Source: an uncultured Collinsella sp. (GTDB lineage Bacteria; Actinomycetota; Coriobacteriia; Coriobacteriales; Coriobacteriaceae). From it: 64,000 nt of DNA. Of the stretch, positions 16,695 to 25,639 are shown piece by piece. The translations under genes were made by a program, and so were the position numbers. Under the pieces are notes generated by a model. The model saw nothing but the letters and a program-made list of their open reading frames with translations. It had not been told where the DNA came from and did no database searches. Each line of letters begins with the position of its first letter. Within the stretch, counting starts at the first letter, position 1. The stretch is taken from NCBI GenBank assembly GCA_900757615.1, contig CAAEON010000005.1:44285-108284 (forward strand). Direction: 5' to 3'.

Positions 16695-17504
16695 CTACTC
16701 CCCTCGCGCCGTACGAGCGGCAGCCATAAAACGAACCACCCGCTCAACATCAATCGGGGCATCCAGCTTTCCGTCGCGCTTTAAGCACGTGCCGACAAAC
16801 GCGCCATCGTAGTGAGCAAATACGTCAGCCACGGTATTTTCGCGACAACCGGTGCCACATACCACGGGCACTTCGCCAACACGCTCGCGGACCTCGTCGG
16901 CAAGCTCGCCCGAAGCGCCACGACCGGCAGCCGAACCGCCGATGACCATCGCATCCGGTAGGCAATTAAAGAGAAGTGAATCGGCAATGTCCGCGGTCGT
17001 GCGGTCGTTGAGATAAACCTCGCCCTCGCTCGTGATGAAGTGAAAAAGCTTGAGGTCGTCCAAGCGCAGCGCCGCCTTGCGACGCATGGTGTGAGCGAAA
17101 TCTCGGTTAATCAGCCCGAGATCACCGGCCCAGGCACCGCAAAAATTGCAGCGCGTGAACTGCGCGTCGACGGCAGCGCACAGCTCGATTGTGGCATCAC
17201 CATCGTAAATTGCCTCAGCTCCCCAAGGAGTCGACAGATCATGGGACAGAGCCCCGATTACATAGCCCATCGATGCAAGGGTTGAGGGAGAAACATGCTG
17301 CTCATAGGGCATCGAGAGCTCATTGGTAATCAAAATGCCATCGACACCGCCCTGCTGCAACGCCTCGAGATCGCGCTTGGCGGCTTCCACGACCTGCGAT
17401 ACGCTTCCGCCCGGGTAATACAGCGGATCGCCCGGCAGAGGACGCAGGTGCAGCATTCCGATAACCGGCTTTTCGTTCTTGAACATCGAAGTTAGAAACG
17501 ACAT
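16695..17504 (-). CDS. BtpA/SgcQ family TIM-barrel protein
   Basis: 269 residues of the BtpA family: opening VIGMLHLRPLPGDPLYYPGG, central YDGDATIELCAAVDAQ, and C-terminal VIGGSAAGRGASGE and VVCGTGCRENTV phosphate-binding-type loops. The fold is that of TIM-barrel phosphate-sugar enzymes; SgcQ of E. coli sits in a sugar PTS cluster, and BtpA was linked to photosystem I accumulation in cyanobacteria, but no reaction is established. The ATG at 17504 has AAGGAG six bases upstream. Its position among kinases suggests action on a phosphorylated sugar. Confidence 0.85.
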   Translation of the reverse strand: MSFLTSMFKNEKPVIGMLHLRPLPGDPLYYPGGSVSQVVEAAKRDLEALQQGGVDGILITNELSMPYEQHVSPSTLASMGYVIGALSHDLSTPWGAEAIYDGDATIELCAAVDAQFTRCNFCGAWAGDLGLINRDFAHTMRRKAALRLDDLKLFHFITSEGEVYLNDRTTADIADSLLFNCLPDAMVIGGSAAGRGASGELADEVRERVGEVPVVCGTGCRENTVADVFAHYDGAFVGTCLKRDGKLDAPIDVERVVRFMAAARTARGE

Positions 17505-17537
17505 AACGTGCTCCTTCATAGGGTTATTGCAGGGACG

Positions 17538-17972
17538 TTACTCCCCCAGCACCTCGACGTACACTTTTCGCTTCTGCGGACCGTCAAACTCCGCAAGATA
17601 GATGTTCTGGGCACTTCCGCACACGATGTGGCCATCTTGGACGGGAAAGAAGCAACTGTTTCCACAAATCATGCTCTTGATATGCCCACAGGAGTTGTTA
17701 CCGGTGGCTCCGTAGCTCGGCAGGAAGTGTGCATGCGCATAGGGGGCATCGAGTGGGGCGATGCGATCAAGCGTCTCCATAAGATCCGTCTCCACGCAGG
17801 GCAGCCCCTCGTTTACCACGATTCCGCAGGTCGTATGCGACAAAATAATCGCCGCCAAGCCATTGGTCACCGAGCTGCGTTCGATGGCAGCGTGCACGTC
17901 CTCGGTAATATCGATGAACTGGTCCGGAGCAGTCGATAGATAGCTCAATGTCTCGAGCGTCACCATGTTCAC
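17538..17972 (-). CDS. YjbQ/UPF0047 family protein
   Basis: 144 residues. Family motifs: ILSHTTCGIVVNE, GHIKSMICGNS and the ending IYLAEFDGPQKRKVYVEVLG. YjbQ of E. coli has weak thiamine-phosphate synthase activity in vitro; the true role is unknown. The GTG at 17972 overlaps the upstream stop (GTGA) and is preceded by GAAGGGG; an ATG at 17966 is the alternative start. Its place inside a sugar operon suggests a role in that pathway and not in thiamine synthesis, but this is inference. Confidence 0.85.
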   Translation of the reverse strand: MNMVTLETLSYLSTAPDQFIDITEDVHAAIERSSVTNGLAAIILSHTTCGIVVNEGLPCVETDLMETLDRIAPLDAPYAHAHFLPSYGATGNNSCGHIKSMICGNSCFFPVQDGHIVCGSAQNIYLAEFDGPQKRKVYVEVLGE

Positions 17973-18829
17973 TCATCCCCTTCAAGAAAACGCAGGGCAT
18001 TACCCCAGTAGAGCCTTTCTCGCGCATCATCGCGCATGGGCACGGTATCGAGCGCCCGCTTGAGTTTGAATGCACGGAAGCGCGGCGTATTGCTGGCGAA
18101 CATCACTTGGTGCGATAGCGCGCGCTCATACCACAGCGGCCCCATATCGACCGTGAAAAGACGCTGCATCATCTCCTCGGGCGAATCGATGTAAGTGATA
18201 GAGGTGTCCACGTAGCAGTTGGGATACTTGAGCAGCATCGCCACGGTCTCGCGCACCCAGGGCCAGCCAAAATGGGTCAAACTAAAACGCACATTTGGAT
18301 GCGTTGCGATTGTGTGCTCAAATGCAAGCGGGTTACTGCGCGAGAGCTCTGCGCCCGGCTCCCAAGACATACCGGCATGGAAAACCACCGGCTTGTTATA
18401 GCGCTCGCACAGTTCGTAAAGCGGCTCGGCCACAGCATCATCGGGGGCAAAACCCTGCTTTGCAGGATGCAGGCAAAGCCCCTTTGCCCCCAACTCGGTA
18501 AAGGCGCGCTCCAATTCGTCTGCGGCACCGCTCACCTGCGGGTCTACGCTCGCAAATCCCCACAGACGATCGGGATGTGCGGCAACCAGCATGGCAATCT
18601 GGTCATTGGTGCCAAAGTGCCCTCCGCATGCCGTGGTTACATCGAGCGGCATGAGCACGCTCTTCTGCACATCGCAGACGTCCATCTCGACTTGAAGCTC
18701 ATCCCAATCCATGGGGCCCATATGCCCCATACCAAATTCTCGTGACCAAAAACCGAATCCATCAGGCTCATCACCCGGCGTACAGATCTCGCCGTAGAGC
18801 ATAGGATGGACCAACATGTCGATAACCAT
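17969..18829 (-). CDS. Amidohydrolase-2 type TIM-barrel protein with altered metal site
   Basis: 286 residues, amidohydrolase_2 fold (relatives of ACMSD decarboxylase and 4-oxalomesaconate hydratase). The usual N-terminal HxH is reduced to one His (IDMLVHPML); the barrel His of VFHAGMS and LTHFGWPW remain; the late catalytic Asp (normally SDxP) is replaced in FASNTPRF. The start ATG at 18829 has AAAGGAG six bases upstream. With half the ligands changed it may be a metal-independent lyase, an isomerase or a binding protein. Overlaps yjbQ downstream by four bases. Confidence 0.8.
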   Translation of the reverse strand: MVIDMLVHPMLYGEICTPGDEPDGFGFWSREFGMGHMGPMDWDELQVEMDVCDVQKSVLMPLDVTTACGGHFGTNDQIAMLVAAHPDRLWGFASVDPQVSGAADELERAFTELGAKGLCLHPAKQGFAPDDAVAEPLYELCERYNKPVVFHAGMSWEPGAELSRSNPLAFEHTIATHPNVRFSLTHFGWPWVRETVAMLLKYPNCYVDTSITYIDSPEEMMQRLFTVDMGPLWYERALSHQVMFASNTPRFRAFKLKRALDTVPMRDDARERLYWGNALRFLEGDE

Positions 18830-18856
18830 TTCGTACTCCTTTCCAGGCATTTGACC

Positions 18857-19657
18857 CTAGTACGGCTCAAACGAACCAATCACTCGGGACGACAGCTCAG
18901 CGCCCGCCTTCATACACGCCGGAATATCAAGGCCATCGATCACGCCCTTGGTAAACCCGGCGATATACGAGTCGCCGGCACCCACGGTATTAACGACCTT
19001 CTCCGCCGGCACGATCCCACACTCATAGAAGCGCTCACCGTCATAGGCAATGCTTCCCTTCTCGCCAAGCGTGGCAACCGCAACGCGCGGCCCCAATTCC
19101 TGCGCGTGACGTACCCAGTCCCGCAGCTCCGGAGTGTCATCTTCAAACGACATAAATGCGTAGTCAACGTAGGGAAAATGATTCTCGCAGGCATATTCGG
19201 GATCCTGGCTGAACACCGAGAAGTCCATAACCACCGTCTTGCCCGCATCATGCCACTCGGGCAGGAGATCCAAACAATTGCCAAACAGGTCGGTATGAAT
19301 GATGTCATGCTCTAGGATAAACGCCCGGTCATCTTCATTCGGACGATATGTCTCCATTACGCCATCGATTGCCTCGAGATGCACGCGATCGACGCCGTCT
19401 TTCAATGCCATGAGCATCACCGAGGTGTCGCCATCCTCCACCCGCAGATGAGAGATATCAAACCCCTCGGCGGCCAGCGCCTCTCTCATCTTGTCTCCGT
19501 ACTCGTCCTTGCCGACAACCGACACGGCGGATACCGAAACGCCCATTCGTGCAAGATGGATACCCCAGTCAATGCCATTACCAGTCGGATAGAACACGCC
19601 GATGTTTTGATAGACGTCCGCACAGCAAAAACCAGCCGCACACGCTTTAATACCCAT
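18857..19657 (-). CDS. PfkB-family kinase, FrlD-like (copy 2)
   Basis: 266 residues similar to fructoselysine 6-kinase FrlD: the stretch DIIHTDLFGNCLDLLPEWHD and YVDYAFMSFEDDTPELRDW align with FrlD, and the catalytic loop VNTVGAGDSYIAG retains Asp. The N-terminal sugar-binding motif reads PTGNGIDWGIHLARMG where FrlD has GGNAVNVAVY, so its substrate may differ from copy 1. The ATG at 19657 is placed by GGAGAA seven bases upstream. Follows copy 1 after a 120-base gap containing a hairpin. Confidence 0.87.
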   Translation of the reverse strand: MGIKACAAGFCCADVYQNIGVFYPTGNGIDWGIHLARMGVSVSAVSVVGKDEYGDKMREALAAEGFDISHLRVEDGDTSVMLMALKDGVDRVHLEAIDGVMETYRPNEDDRAFILEHDIIHTDLFGNCLDLLPEWHDAGKTVVMDFSVFSQDPEYACENHFPYVDYAFMSFEDDTPELRDWVRHAQELGPRVAVATLGEKGSIAYDGERFYECGIVPAEKVVNTVGAGDSYIAGFTKGVIDGLDIPACMKAGAELSSRVIGSFEPY

Positions 19658-19674
19658 GGTCTTCTCCAATGTTC

Positions 19675-19708
19675 AAAAGGGGACCCACCACATGGCGAGC
19701 CCCCTTTT
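19675..19708 (-). terminator. Hairpin between the two FrlD-like kinase genes
   Basis: Minus strand AAAAGGGG ... CCCCTTTT with an 18-base loop, followed by GAAC. Reads as a weak terminator or mRNA-processing hairpin that would lower expression of the distal half of the operon. Confidence 0.5.
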
Positions 19709-19778
19709 CGCGTTTCGCTTATTGTTTTGCATCGGCTGTCCAAGGCCTCATAGCCAGACCGCCGTACGCTTTCTTAAG

Positions 19779-20642
19779 CTATTCGACGATTGGTGCTCCG
19801 TGGCCCCAAGAACCTTCCATGCCGCACACGGTCGAGGCAAACCCGGCAGCAAAGTCGAGCGCGCGCTCGATGGCCTCGGCGCCACCCTCACCACGCTTGG
19901 CGGAATCGAGATAGCACATCAAAAACGAGGTGAGGAACGAGTCGCCCGCCCCCATGGTGTCCTTCATGTCCGTTACCGGTTTAGCCAGCTGGCGGTAATA
20001 ACGCTCGCCGTCGTAAGCGATGCAGCCCTCGGCGCCCGCCGTAGCCGACACAAAACGCGGACCCAGATCCTTCACCCATGCCAGACGCTCGCGAATCTCG
20101 TCCTCACTCGCGGCATCCGCCGCACTAAAGAAAGCAAAATCGACATAGGGCGCAATCTGCTCGTAGTACTCGTCGGTGGAGTCGTCCGAAAAGTCAAAAG
20201 AGACCGTGACGCCCGCAGCCTTCAACTTGGGCAGCTCGCGCTCGGTGAAGCAATAGTTGCCCGAATGAACCACATCGAACTGCTTCATGTACGAAAGGTC
20301 AAAGCGATCGAGAACATAGCGCGCATCGCCACGGATACCGCCCTCGTTGGAGCCGAGGAAGACACGGTCACCGTCAACGACGGTCACGCGAGCCGCTCCG
20401 TTCTCGCCAATCATCTGCTCGCACTTGTCAAGCTCGATACCCTCATCCTCGAGGCTTGTAATGACATGCTCGGCAGCGGCGTCATTGCCAAAAATGCCCA
20501 TGTATGCAGAGCGTGCGGCACCGCATTTCTTGGCATAAACGGCGAAGTTCACCGCATTGCCGCCGGGATACATGGTGTGGATATGCTCGTAGCGATCGAC
20601 GACGTTGTCGCCAAATCCGAGCGCGTTAACGTTAAATGCCAT
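19779..20642 (-). CDS. PfkB-family kinase, FrlD-like (copy 1)
   Basis: 287 residues, the closer of the two to FrlD of E. coli: YPGGNAVNFAVYAKKCG for sugar binding, AAGVTVSFDFSDDSTDEYY, YVDFAFFSAADAASEDEI, and catalytic DTMGAGDSFLTSFL. Expected to phosphorylate C6 of a fructosamine (Amadori) adduct with ATP, producing the substrate for the SIS-domain deglycase encoded just upstream (14 bases). C-terminal 20 residues extend a little beyond FrlD. Confidence 0.9.
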   Translation of the reverse strand: MAFNVNALGFGDNVVDRYEHIHTMYPGGNAVNFAVYAKKCGAARSAYMGIFGNDAAAEHVITSLEDEGIELDKCEQMIGENGAARVTVVDGDRVFLGSNEGGIRGDARYVLDRFDLSYMKQFDVVHSGNYCFTERELPKLKAAGVTVSFDFSDDSTDEYYEQIAPYVDFAFFSAADAASEDEIRERLAWVKDLGPRFVSATAGAEGCIAYDGERYYRQLAKPVTDMKDTMGAGDSFLTSFLMCYLDSAKRGEGGAEAIERALDFAAGFASTVCGMEGSWGHGAPIVE

Positions 20643-20656
20643 GGCCTTTGCCCCTT

Positions 20657-21625
20657 CTAGTACTCGACAACACCCATATAGCGACGGAAATCGGGATCGT
20701 GATCAAACACCTTGCCGCGTGCAGCACGCAGCTCGCAGTTCATGGCGTAGAACAGCACCGGGTCCAGATAGGCACGGACGCTCGCCGGCACGGCTTCCAT
20801 ACCGTACTCCTTGGCATCGAGCACCATCAGCGTATCGGTATGCGTCTTAAGGAACGCAAGGGCGCGCTCGTCCATGGCACGGCACTCGCTGGAGCCCATC
20901 TGCAGGAAGTAAAAAACGCCATCCTGAGTAGCCTCGAAGGGGCCGTGGAAGTACTCGGCAGAGTGGATGTAGCTGCAGTGCTGCCACTGCATCTCCATAA
21001 GAGAGCAGATAGCGAAACCGTAGGTCTGGCTAAAGTTGGGACCGCTGCCCAGAATGTAGAAGAACTCGTGCTCCTGGCAAAGCTTGGCAAAACGATCGCC
21101 TAGCTCGGCATTTACCTTCTCACGTGCCGGGGGAAGAATCTTATCCATCTCGGCGATACCGGCATACATATCGGCAAGATCGGCGTAGCCCTCCTGCTGA
21201 TCGAGCAGCTCGGCCGCAAGCGACAGCGAAATGCCAGCGGGGACCTCGGCCTGCGGCACGCCCTCGCCCCACGGGTAGACCCACGTGGTCCACTTGCCGG
21301 AGTCAATCTTGGATCCAGCGTTGTCGGTCTGGGCGATCACCGTAGCGCCGGCAGCAAGGGCAATCTCACAGCCCTCGACGACCTCGGGGGTGTTGCCACT
21401 GTGGCTGCAAGCAATGACCAGGGATTTCTCACCCAAGCGGCGCGGGCGCATGATATCAAACTCGCGAGCCGTATAGATATACGAAGTGAAGGTGGTTGCC
21501 TCGCGCTGCAGAAGCTCATGAGCCGGGATCAAATCGATCATGGAGCCACCGCAAGCAATCCAGTAGACGCTGTCGAACTTGCCCTTCTCGGCAATTGCCT
21601 CTTTGATCAGATCGTGTGCGTTCAT
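20657..21625 (-). CDS. SIS-domain deglycase, FrlB-like
   Basis: 322 residues with two sugar-isomerase (SIS) domains. FrlB splits fructoselysine 6-phosphate into glucose 6-phosphate and lysine. Matching segments include YWIACGGSMIDLIPA, VIACSHSGNTPEVVEG (phosphosugar-binding loop), HSAEYFHGPFEATQDGV with the conserved Glu-x-x-HGP, and the ending DHDPDFRRYMGVVEY, very like the end of FrlB. The ATG at 21625 has AAAGGAA upstream. Release of glucose 6-phosphate would feed glycolysis, with pgi nearby at 28.5 kb. Confidence 0.9.
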   Translation of the reverse strand: MNAHDLIKEAIAEKGKFDSVYWIACGGSMIDLIPAHELLQREATTFTSYIYTAREFDIMRPRRLGEKSLVIACSHSGNTPEVVEGCEIALAAGATVIAQTDNAGSKIDSGKWTTWVYPWGEGVPQAEVPAGISLSLAAELLDQQEGYADLADMYAGIAEMDKILPPAREKVNAELGDRFAKLCQEHEFFYILGSGPNFSQTYGFAICSLMEMQWQHCSYIHSAEYFHGPFEATQDGVFYFLQMGSSECRAMDERALAFLKTHTDTLMVLDAKEYGMEAVPASVRAYLDPVLFYAMNCELRAARGKVFDHDPDFRRYMGVVEY

Positions 21626-21687
21626 ATCCAGTTCCTTTCTTGTTTGGTCCGCAATCAATGACGTTGGCTGCGTGGCCGATAGTTGGT

Positions 21688-22539
21688 TTAGTCAATCAGA
21701 TATTTCTCGAATGCGGCCATGTTCTTGGCATCTGCCGCCGCCGGGTCATCGTAGTAACGCCCGTCCGTGATTTCCTGGCCCAGCATGCCATCGAAACCAT
21801 GGGCATTAAGCGTAGCGACGAAGGCGTCCATATCGTGCTTGCCATCGCCCCACACCAGATGGCCATACGGGTCACCGTCGATAAAGTGCATCTCGTGAAT
21901 TGCCCCATCACCAAAGGCGGCAAACCAGTCCTCGAGCGTCTCGCCCGCAACGCCCATCGCGGTTGTATCAACCATGGGCTGTAAGTACGGGCTCGCGACC
22001 TCGTCAATCATGCGCTTCGCATCGGAAACCGTCGTTACAAGGTTGCTCTCCTCGGGACGCAGGCTTTCCATCGTAAGCACCAGACCGTGCTCACCGGCAT
22101 ACTCCGCCAGAATGGACAAGTGCTCGCGGCTGCGCTTCCAGGCTTCCTCGCGGTCCTCGTCCCAGTCGCCCCAGCCCGAGTTGACGGACATACGGTCGCA
22201 CCCAAGTACCTCGGCAAGCTCAATGCCGTGCTTAAAGTACGCCAGGCTGCGCTGTTCATGCAGCGGTTTGCGTGCGCAGTACTGCCAAGGATAGACAACA
22301 TTCTCGGGGCACAGAGTACGATACCTAAGCCCACGGTCTGCAGCCTTTTTCGCCAGGACCTCAGCCTCAAAGTAGCCCGTGTGGTCGAGCGTCACATGCG
22401 GCTCCGCACACCACAGCTCAATGGACTCAAAGCCCAAACGCTGCTGCACATCAAGGAAGTAATCGAGCGACCACATGATGTAGTGGATATTCATGCCCGC
22501 AATCTGTTCGCGGCGCAGCGTCGGTTTGGATTCAGACAT
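21688..22539 (-). CDS. Xylose-isomerase-like TIM barrel, FrlC-like epimerase
   Basis: 283 residues of the AP-endonuclease-2/sugar isomerase superfamily. FrlC interconverts fructoselysine and psicoselysine at C3. Metal ligands are visible: Glu in MESLRPEESN, Asp in MVDTTAMG, His in EMHFIDGDPYGH and Glu in GQEITDG. The TLCPENVVYPWQY region resembles FrlC. GGAGG is six bases before the ATG and overlaps the stop region of the upstream amidohydrolase, so the two are translationally coupled. Confidence 0.87.
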   Translation of the reverse strand: MSESKPTLRREQIAGMNIHYIMWSLDYFLDVQQRLGFESIELWCAEPHVTLDHTGYFEAEVLAKKAADRGLRYRTLCPENVVYPWQYCARKPLHEQRSLAYFKHGIELAEVLGCDRMSVNSGWGDWDEDREEAWKRSREHLSILAEYAGEHGLVLTMESLRPEESNLVTTVSDAKRMIDEVASPYLQPMVDTTAMGVAGETLEDWFAAFGDGAIHEMHFIDGDPYGHLVWGDGKHDMDAFVATLNAHGFDGMLGQEITDGRYYDDPAAADAKNMAAFEKYLID

Positions 22540-22540
22540 C

Positions 22541-24124
22541 TTATGCCTCCTTATTTCGATCGAACACGATTTGTCCGTCCGACATCGTCATATCAACCGA
22601 AAGATCGCGTGCGTCGCGATAATCGAGGTCGAACACATCCCGATCGAGCACGCAGATATCGGCAAGCTTGCCGACCTCAAGCGTACCCAGTTCGTCTTCG
22701 CGCATCAGATCGTACGCGCCCCCGGCAGTCCAAGCACGCAAGAGCTCGACAAGCGTCAGCGCGTTGGCCGCATTCACGGGCAGCCCATCGTCGAAGTATC
22801 CACCGCACGCGCTGTAGATTGACTCGCCCAGGCTCGGAATCAGCAGTGGCAAATCCGTACCACAGCACACCGTGCATCCGGAATCTTCCATGCCGCGGCG
22901 ATTCCAGCTGTGCAAAAGTCGCGTCTCGCCAATTTGTCGACGCATCATCGACAGGCAATCCTCGCGCCGGTCCAGCGTCAAAATCTGCGGATAGACCTCG
23001 CAAATTCCACCTAACTTGCCAAACTCGACAAGATCGGTCGGATCAGAGTTCTCGAGATCGGTAATCGCATGGCGGCGAAGCAACCGTCCATGCTCGTCTC
23101 GAGGCAGCGAGGCATAGAGCGCCACGGTGCGACGAACGGCGCCATCGCCCTGGCAATGCAAGGAATATCGGAAGCCGTCAGCATCAATTGCGCGCAGCTC
23201 GTTCTCAATCAGATCCCACTCGGGCTCCTCGACAACCGTCTTGCCGGCAGCTCCCGCATCGGCCGTGTCCTCATAGGGGTCAATCATCTCGGCAAGCCCC
23301 GCCCATACGCCGCGATCGGTCATACGGTTGAAGCCAGAAAAACGAACGAACGGTCCCCGAAAGCGCTCTCGTGCCTCGCGAGCATACGACAGATTTGCAC
23401 CGGCACCCACCGGCTGCGACATCATAGAGACGCGAACCGTCAGCTCACCAGATTCTTCACGGCGAGCCATTTCGTCGGCAAAACCGTAGTAGTCATCAAA
23501 CGCCATCTCCTTGATGGCGGTAACGCCGCGCTCGTTAAGCATGCTCATGTAGTCCGAATACCCCGCACGTACCTCGGGCAGCGCGAGGAAATCGCTCATC
23601 ATGCGCCAGATCTTCTCGGCATAGCACGCCTGGGGTGTGAAGCCGTATCGCGCACTGGCGGCAGCATTGAGAACGCAGGTCTCCGCACCCGGTGTAAAGC
23701 AGACGACAGGGATATCGCCAAAACAATCGTCAAACACAGCCGCCGTATTTGCGTTCTCGGCATCCGATGCCAACGTTTCGGGTAGGTTGTGGCCAAAAGC
23801 CGCCGCGCAATCCGGATGATCTTCTTTCCATGCACGCAAGAGCGACACGGCCTCTTTGGCATCAGCGATGCCGGACAGATCAGGCCCCAACGTCCGCAGC
23901 GCCCAGCCTGTATAGAAGGTATGCACATCGATCAGGCCAGGCATGACGGTGCGGTCGCCCAGGTCAACTACCTCGTCCGCCTGGGTCAAATACGAAGCTA
24001 GCTCACACTTGGTGCCAACAGCCTCAATTCGATTGCCACGGACCGCTACGAAACCTTCAAACGGCAGGTCCCCCGTACCGGTAAAGACGCTCTTAGACGT
24101 CAGGACCGTCAAACGATCAGACAT
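22541..24124 (-). CDS. YtcJ-like amidohydrolase (Amidohydro_3) with HxH changed to HxF
   Basis: 527 residues. The family's first metal motif, normally DxHxH, reads MPGLIDVHTFYTGW: the second His is Phe. Other ligands look kept: SLHCQGDGAV (His), LRRHAITDL (His) and CCGTDLPL (Asp). YtcJ-type enzymes hydrolyse N-acyl or carbamoyl bonds on imported substrates. Here the change could alter metal content or reaction. ATG at 24124 with AGGTGG five bases upstream overlapping the stop of the transporter gene. Second gene of the operon, so it may act first on the imported compound. Confidence 0.85.
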   Translation of the reverse strand: MSDRLTVLTSKSVFTGTGDLPFEGFVAVRGNRIEAVGTKCELASYLTQADEVVDLGDRTVMPGLIDVHTFYTGWALRTLGPDLSGIADAKEAVSLLRAWKEDHPDCAAAFGHNLPETLASDAENANTAAVFDDCFGDIPVVCFTPGAETCVLNAAASARYGFTPQACYAEKIWRMMSDFLALPEVRAGYSDYMSMLNERGVTAIKEMAFDDYYGFADEMARREESGELTVRVSMMSQPVGAGANLSYAREARERFRGPFVRFSGFNRMTDRGVWAGLAEMIDPYEDTADAGAAGKTVVEEPEWDLIENELRAIDADGFRYSLHCQGDGAVRRTVALYASLPRDEHGRLLRRHAITDLENSDPTDLVEFGKLGGICEVYPQILTLDRREDCLSMMRRQIGETRLLHSWNRRGMEDSGCTVCCGTDLPLLIPSLGESIYSACGGYFDDGLPVNAANALTLVELLRAWTAGGAYDLMREDELGTLEVGKLADICVLDRDVFDLDYRDARDLSVDMTMSDGQIVFDRNKEA

Positions 24125-24133
24125 CACAACCAC

Positions 24134-25597
24134 CTACGCCGGAAGCATGCCAGAAATTGCCGTTACGATCAGGCCAAAGACGACCATGAAGATGAAGAAC
24201 TTCCAAATGGTCTTCCACCATTGGCCAAACGAAATCTTAGCCACGCCAAGGCCGGCAACCGTCATGCCCGCCACGGGACTGATGGTGTTGATGGTCTGGT
24301 TGGCAAACTGGAGCGCGGTAACGGCCGCCTCGGGATTGAGGCCCATGAGCTCGGTCAGGGGGCCCATAACGGGCATGGTGAGTGCCGCCAGGCCAGAACT
24401 CGAGGGAACCAGCAAAGAGAGCAGGCCAAGGACGATATACATAAACGTGGTGTAGACGGCGGCGGGCGCACCGGCGAGCGCAGTAGCGAGCGCCTGGAGG
24501 ATGGTGTCGATGATCATGCCGCCCTCGGCGATGACCAGAATACCGCGAGCGATACCGATAACGATGGCGGCGTACGCAAAGTCGGCGAGACCTTTAACGA
24601 ACTCCTCAGCAATCGTCTGCTGGTCAAGACCGCCCAGGATACCGGCAAGCAAGCCCATGCCAAGGAACACGGCGGAAATCTCATTCATGTACCAACCCTG
24701 GGTAACAAGACCCCAGACGATAATGCCCATACCGCAAGCAAAATCGATAAGCACGAGCTTCTGACGGGTAGTGAACTCTTCCTCGATGGAGGCATCGGTC
24801 ACGGAAAACTCGATACGCTTGAGCTTATCGTCCTCGTACGTAATGGACGACTCGGGGTTTTTCTTGACGCGCATGGCGTAGCGCATGGCCCATGCGATAC
24901 CGACGGCAGTGAAGATGACCCAAGAAACGGCGCGCAGCCACAGTTGCGGATTGCCCTCGATGCCAATGATGCCCTGGGCGATCAAAACATTAAACGGATC
25001 GATGGTCGAAGCGCAATATCCCAGGTTAGGACCAAGGAAGCAGATGATGAATGCCGTCATCGAGTCATAACCGATACCCATCATGATGGGAATGAAGATG
25101 GCATAGAACGGCAGGGCTTCCTCAGACATACCAAACGTGGTGCCGCAAATGGACAGCAACGTCATCGTGATGGGAATGATGAGGATGTCCTTGTTCTTGA
25201 GCTTTTTAATCACGCGGCTCATGCCGGCATTCAAAGCGTTGGTCTTGGTGATGATTGCGAACGACCCGCCAATCAATAAGACGAACGCAACGACGTCGGC
25301 AGCCTCCTGGATGCCCTTAGTGGGCGCTTGCAGGACCGCGAAGATATCCTGCCCCAGATTGATGGTCTCGCCGGTCTCGGAATCGGTGTAGTTCTTATCG
25401 ACCTGTTCATAGGTTCCAGCAACGGCGACTTCACGCTCGCCCGCCGCTGTCGAAATCGTCTTGCGCTGATACTGACCAGAGGGAACGATCCAAGTCAAGA
25501 CCGCAAAGACAACGATCAGCAAGAACATGATCGTATAGACATGCGGTAATTTGAACTTAAAACGTCTGTTTGTCTTCTTCGCCTTCGTATCTGACAT
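24134..25597 (-). CDS. YfcC-family transporter
   Basis: 487 residues, about 12 membrane segments, a family of basic-amino-acid or carboxylate carriers (related to AbgT/DcuC-type permeases). Motifs: LPHVYTIMFLLIVVFAVLTW, VPSGQYQR near the N-terminus, GMSEEALPFYAIFIPIM, and VPSSSGLAALTMPVMGPL near the end. Start ATG 25597 with GGAGG five bases upstream, excluding an open 20-codon extension. First gene of the operon and the only transporter in it, so it defines the imported substrate; E. coli frl uses an unrelated APC permease, FrlA. Confidence 0.88.
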   Translation of the reverse strand: MSDTKAKKTNRRFKFKLPHVYTIMFLLIVVFAVLTWIVPSGQYQRKTISTAAGEREVAVAGTYEQVDKNYTDSETGETINLGQDIFAVLQAPTKGIQEAADVVAFVLLIGGSFAIITKTNALNAGMSRVIKKLKNKDILIIPITMTLLSICGTTFGMSEEALPFYAIFIPIMMGIGYDSMTAFIICFLGPNLGYCASTIDPFNVLIAQGIIGIEGNPQLWLRAVSWVIFTAVGIAWAMRYAMRVKKNPESSITYEDDKLKRIEFSVTDASIEEEFTTRQKLVLIDFACGMGIIVWGLVTQGWYMNEISAVFLGMGLLAGILGGLDQQTIAEEFVKGLADFAYAAIVIGIARGILVIAEGGMIIDTILQALATALAGAPAAVYTTFMYIVLGLLSLLVPSSSGLAALTMPVMGPLTELMGLNPEAAVTALQFANQTINTISPVAGMTVAGLGVAKISFGQWWKTIWKFFIFMVVFGLIVTAISGMLPA

Positions 25598-25639
25598 AGA
25601 TACCTCCAAAGAACTCGAGACTGCATCGCATCTCGCTTC

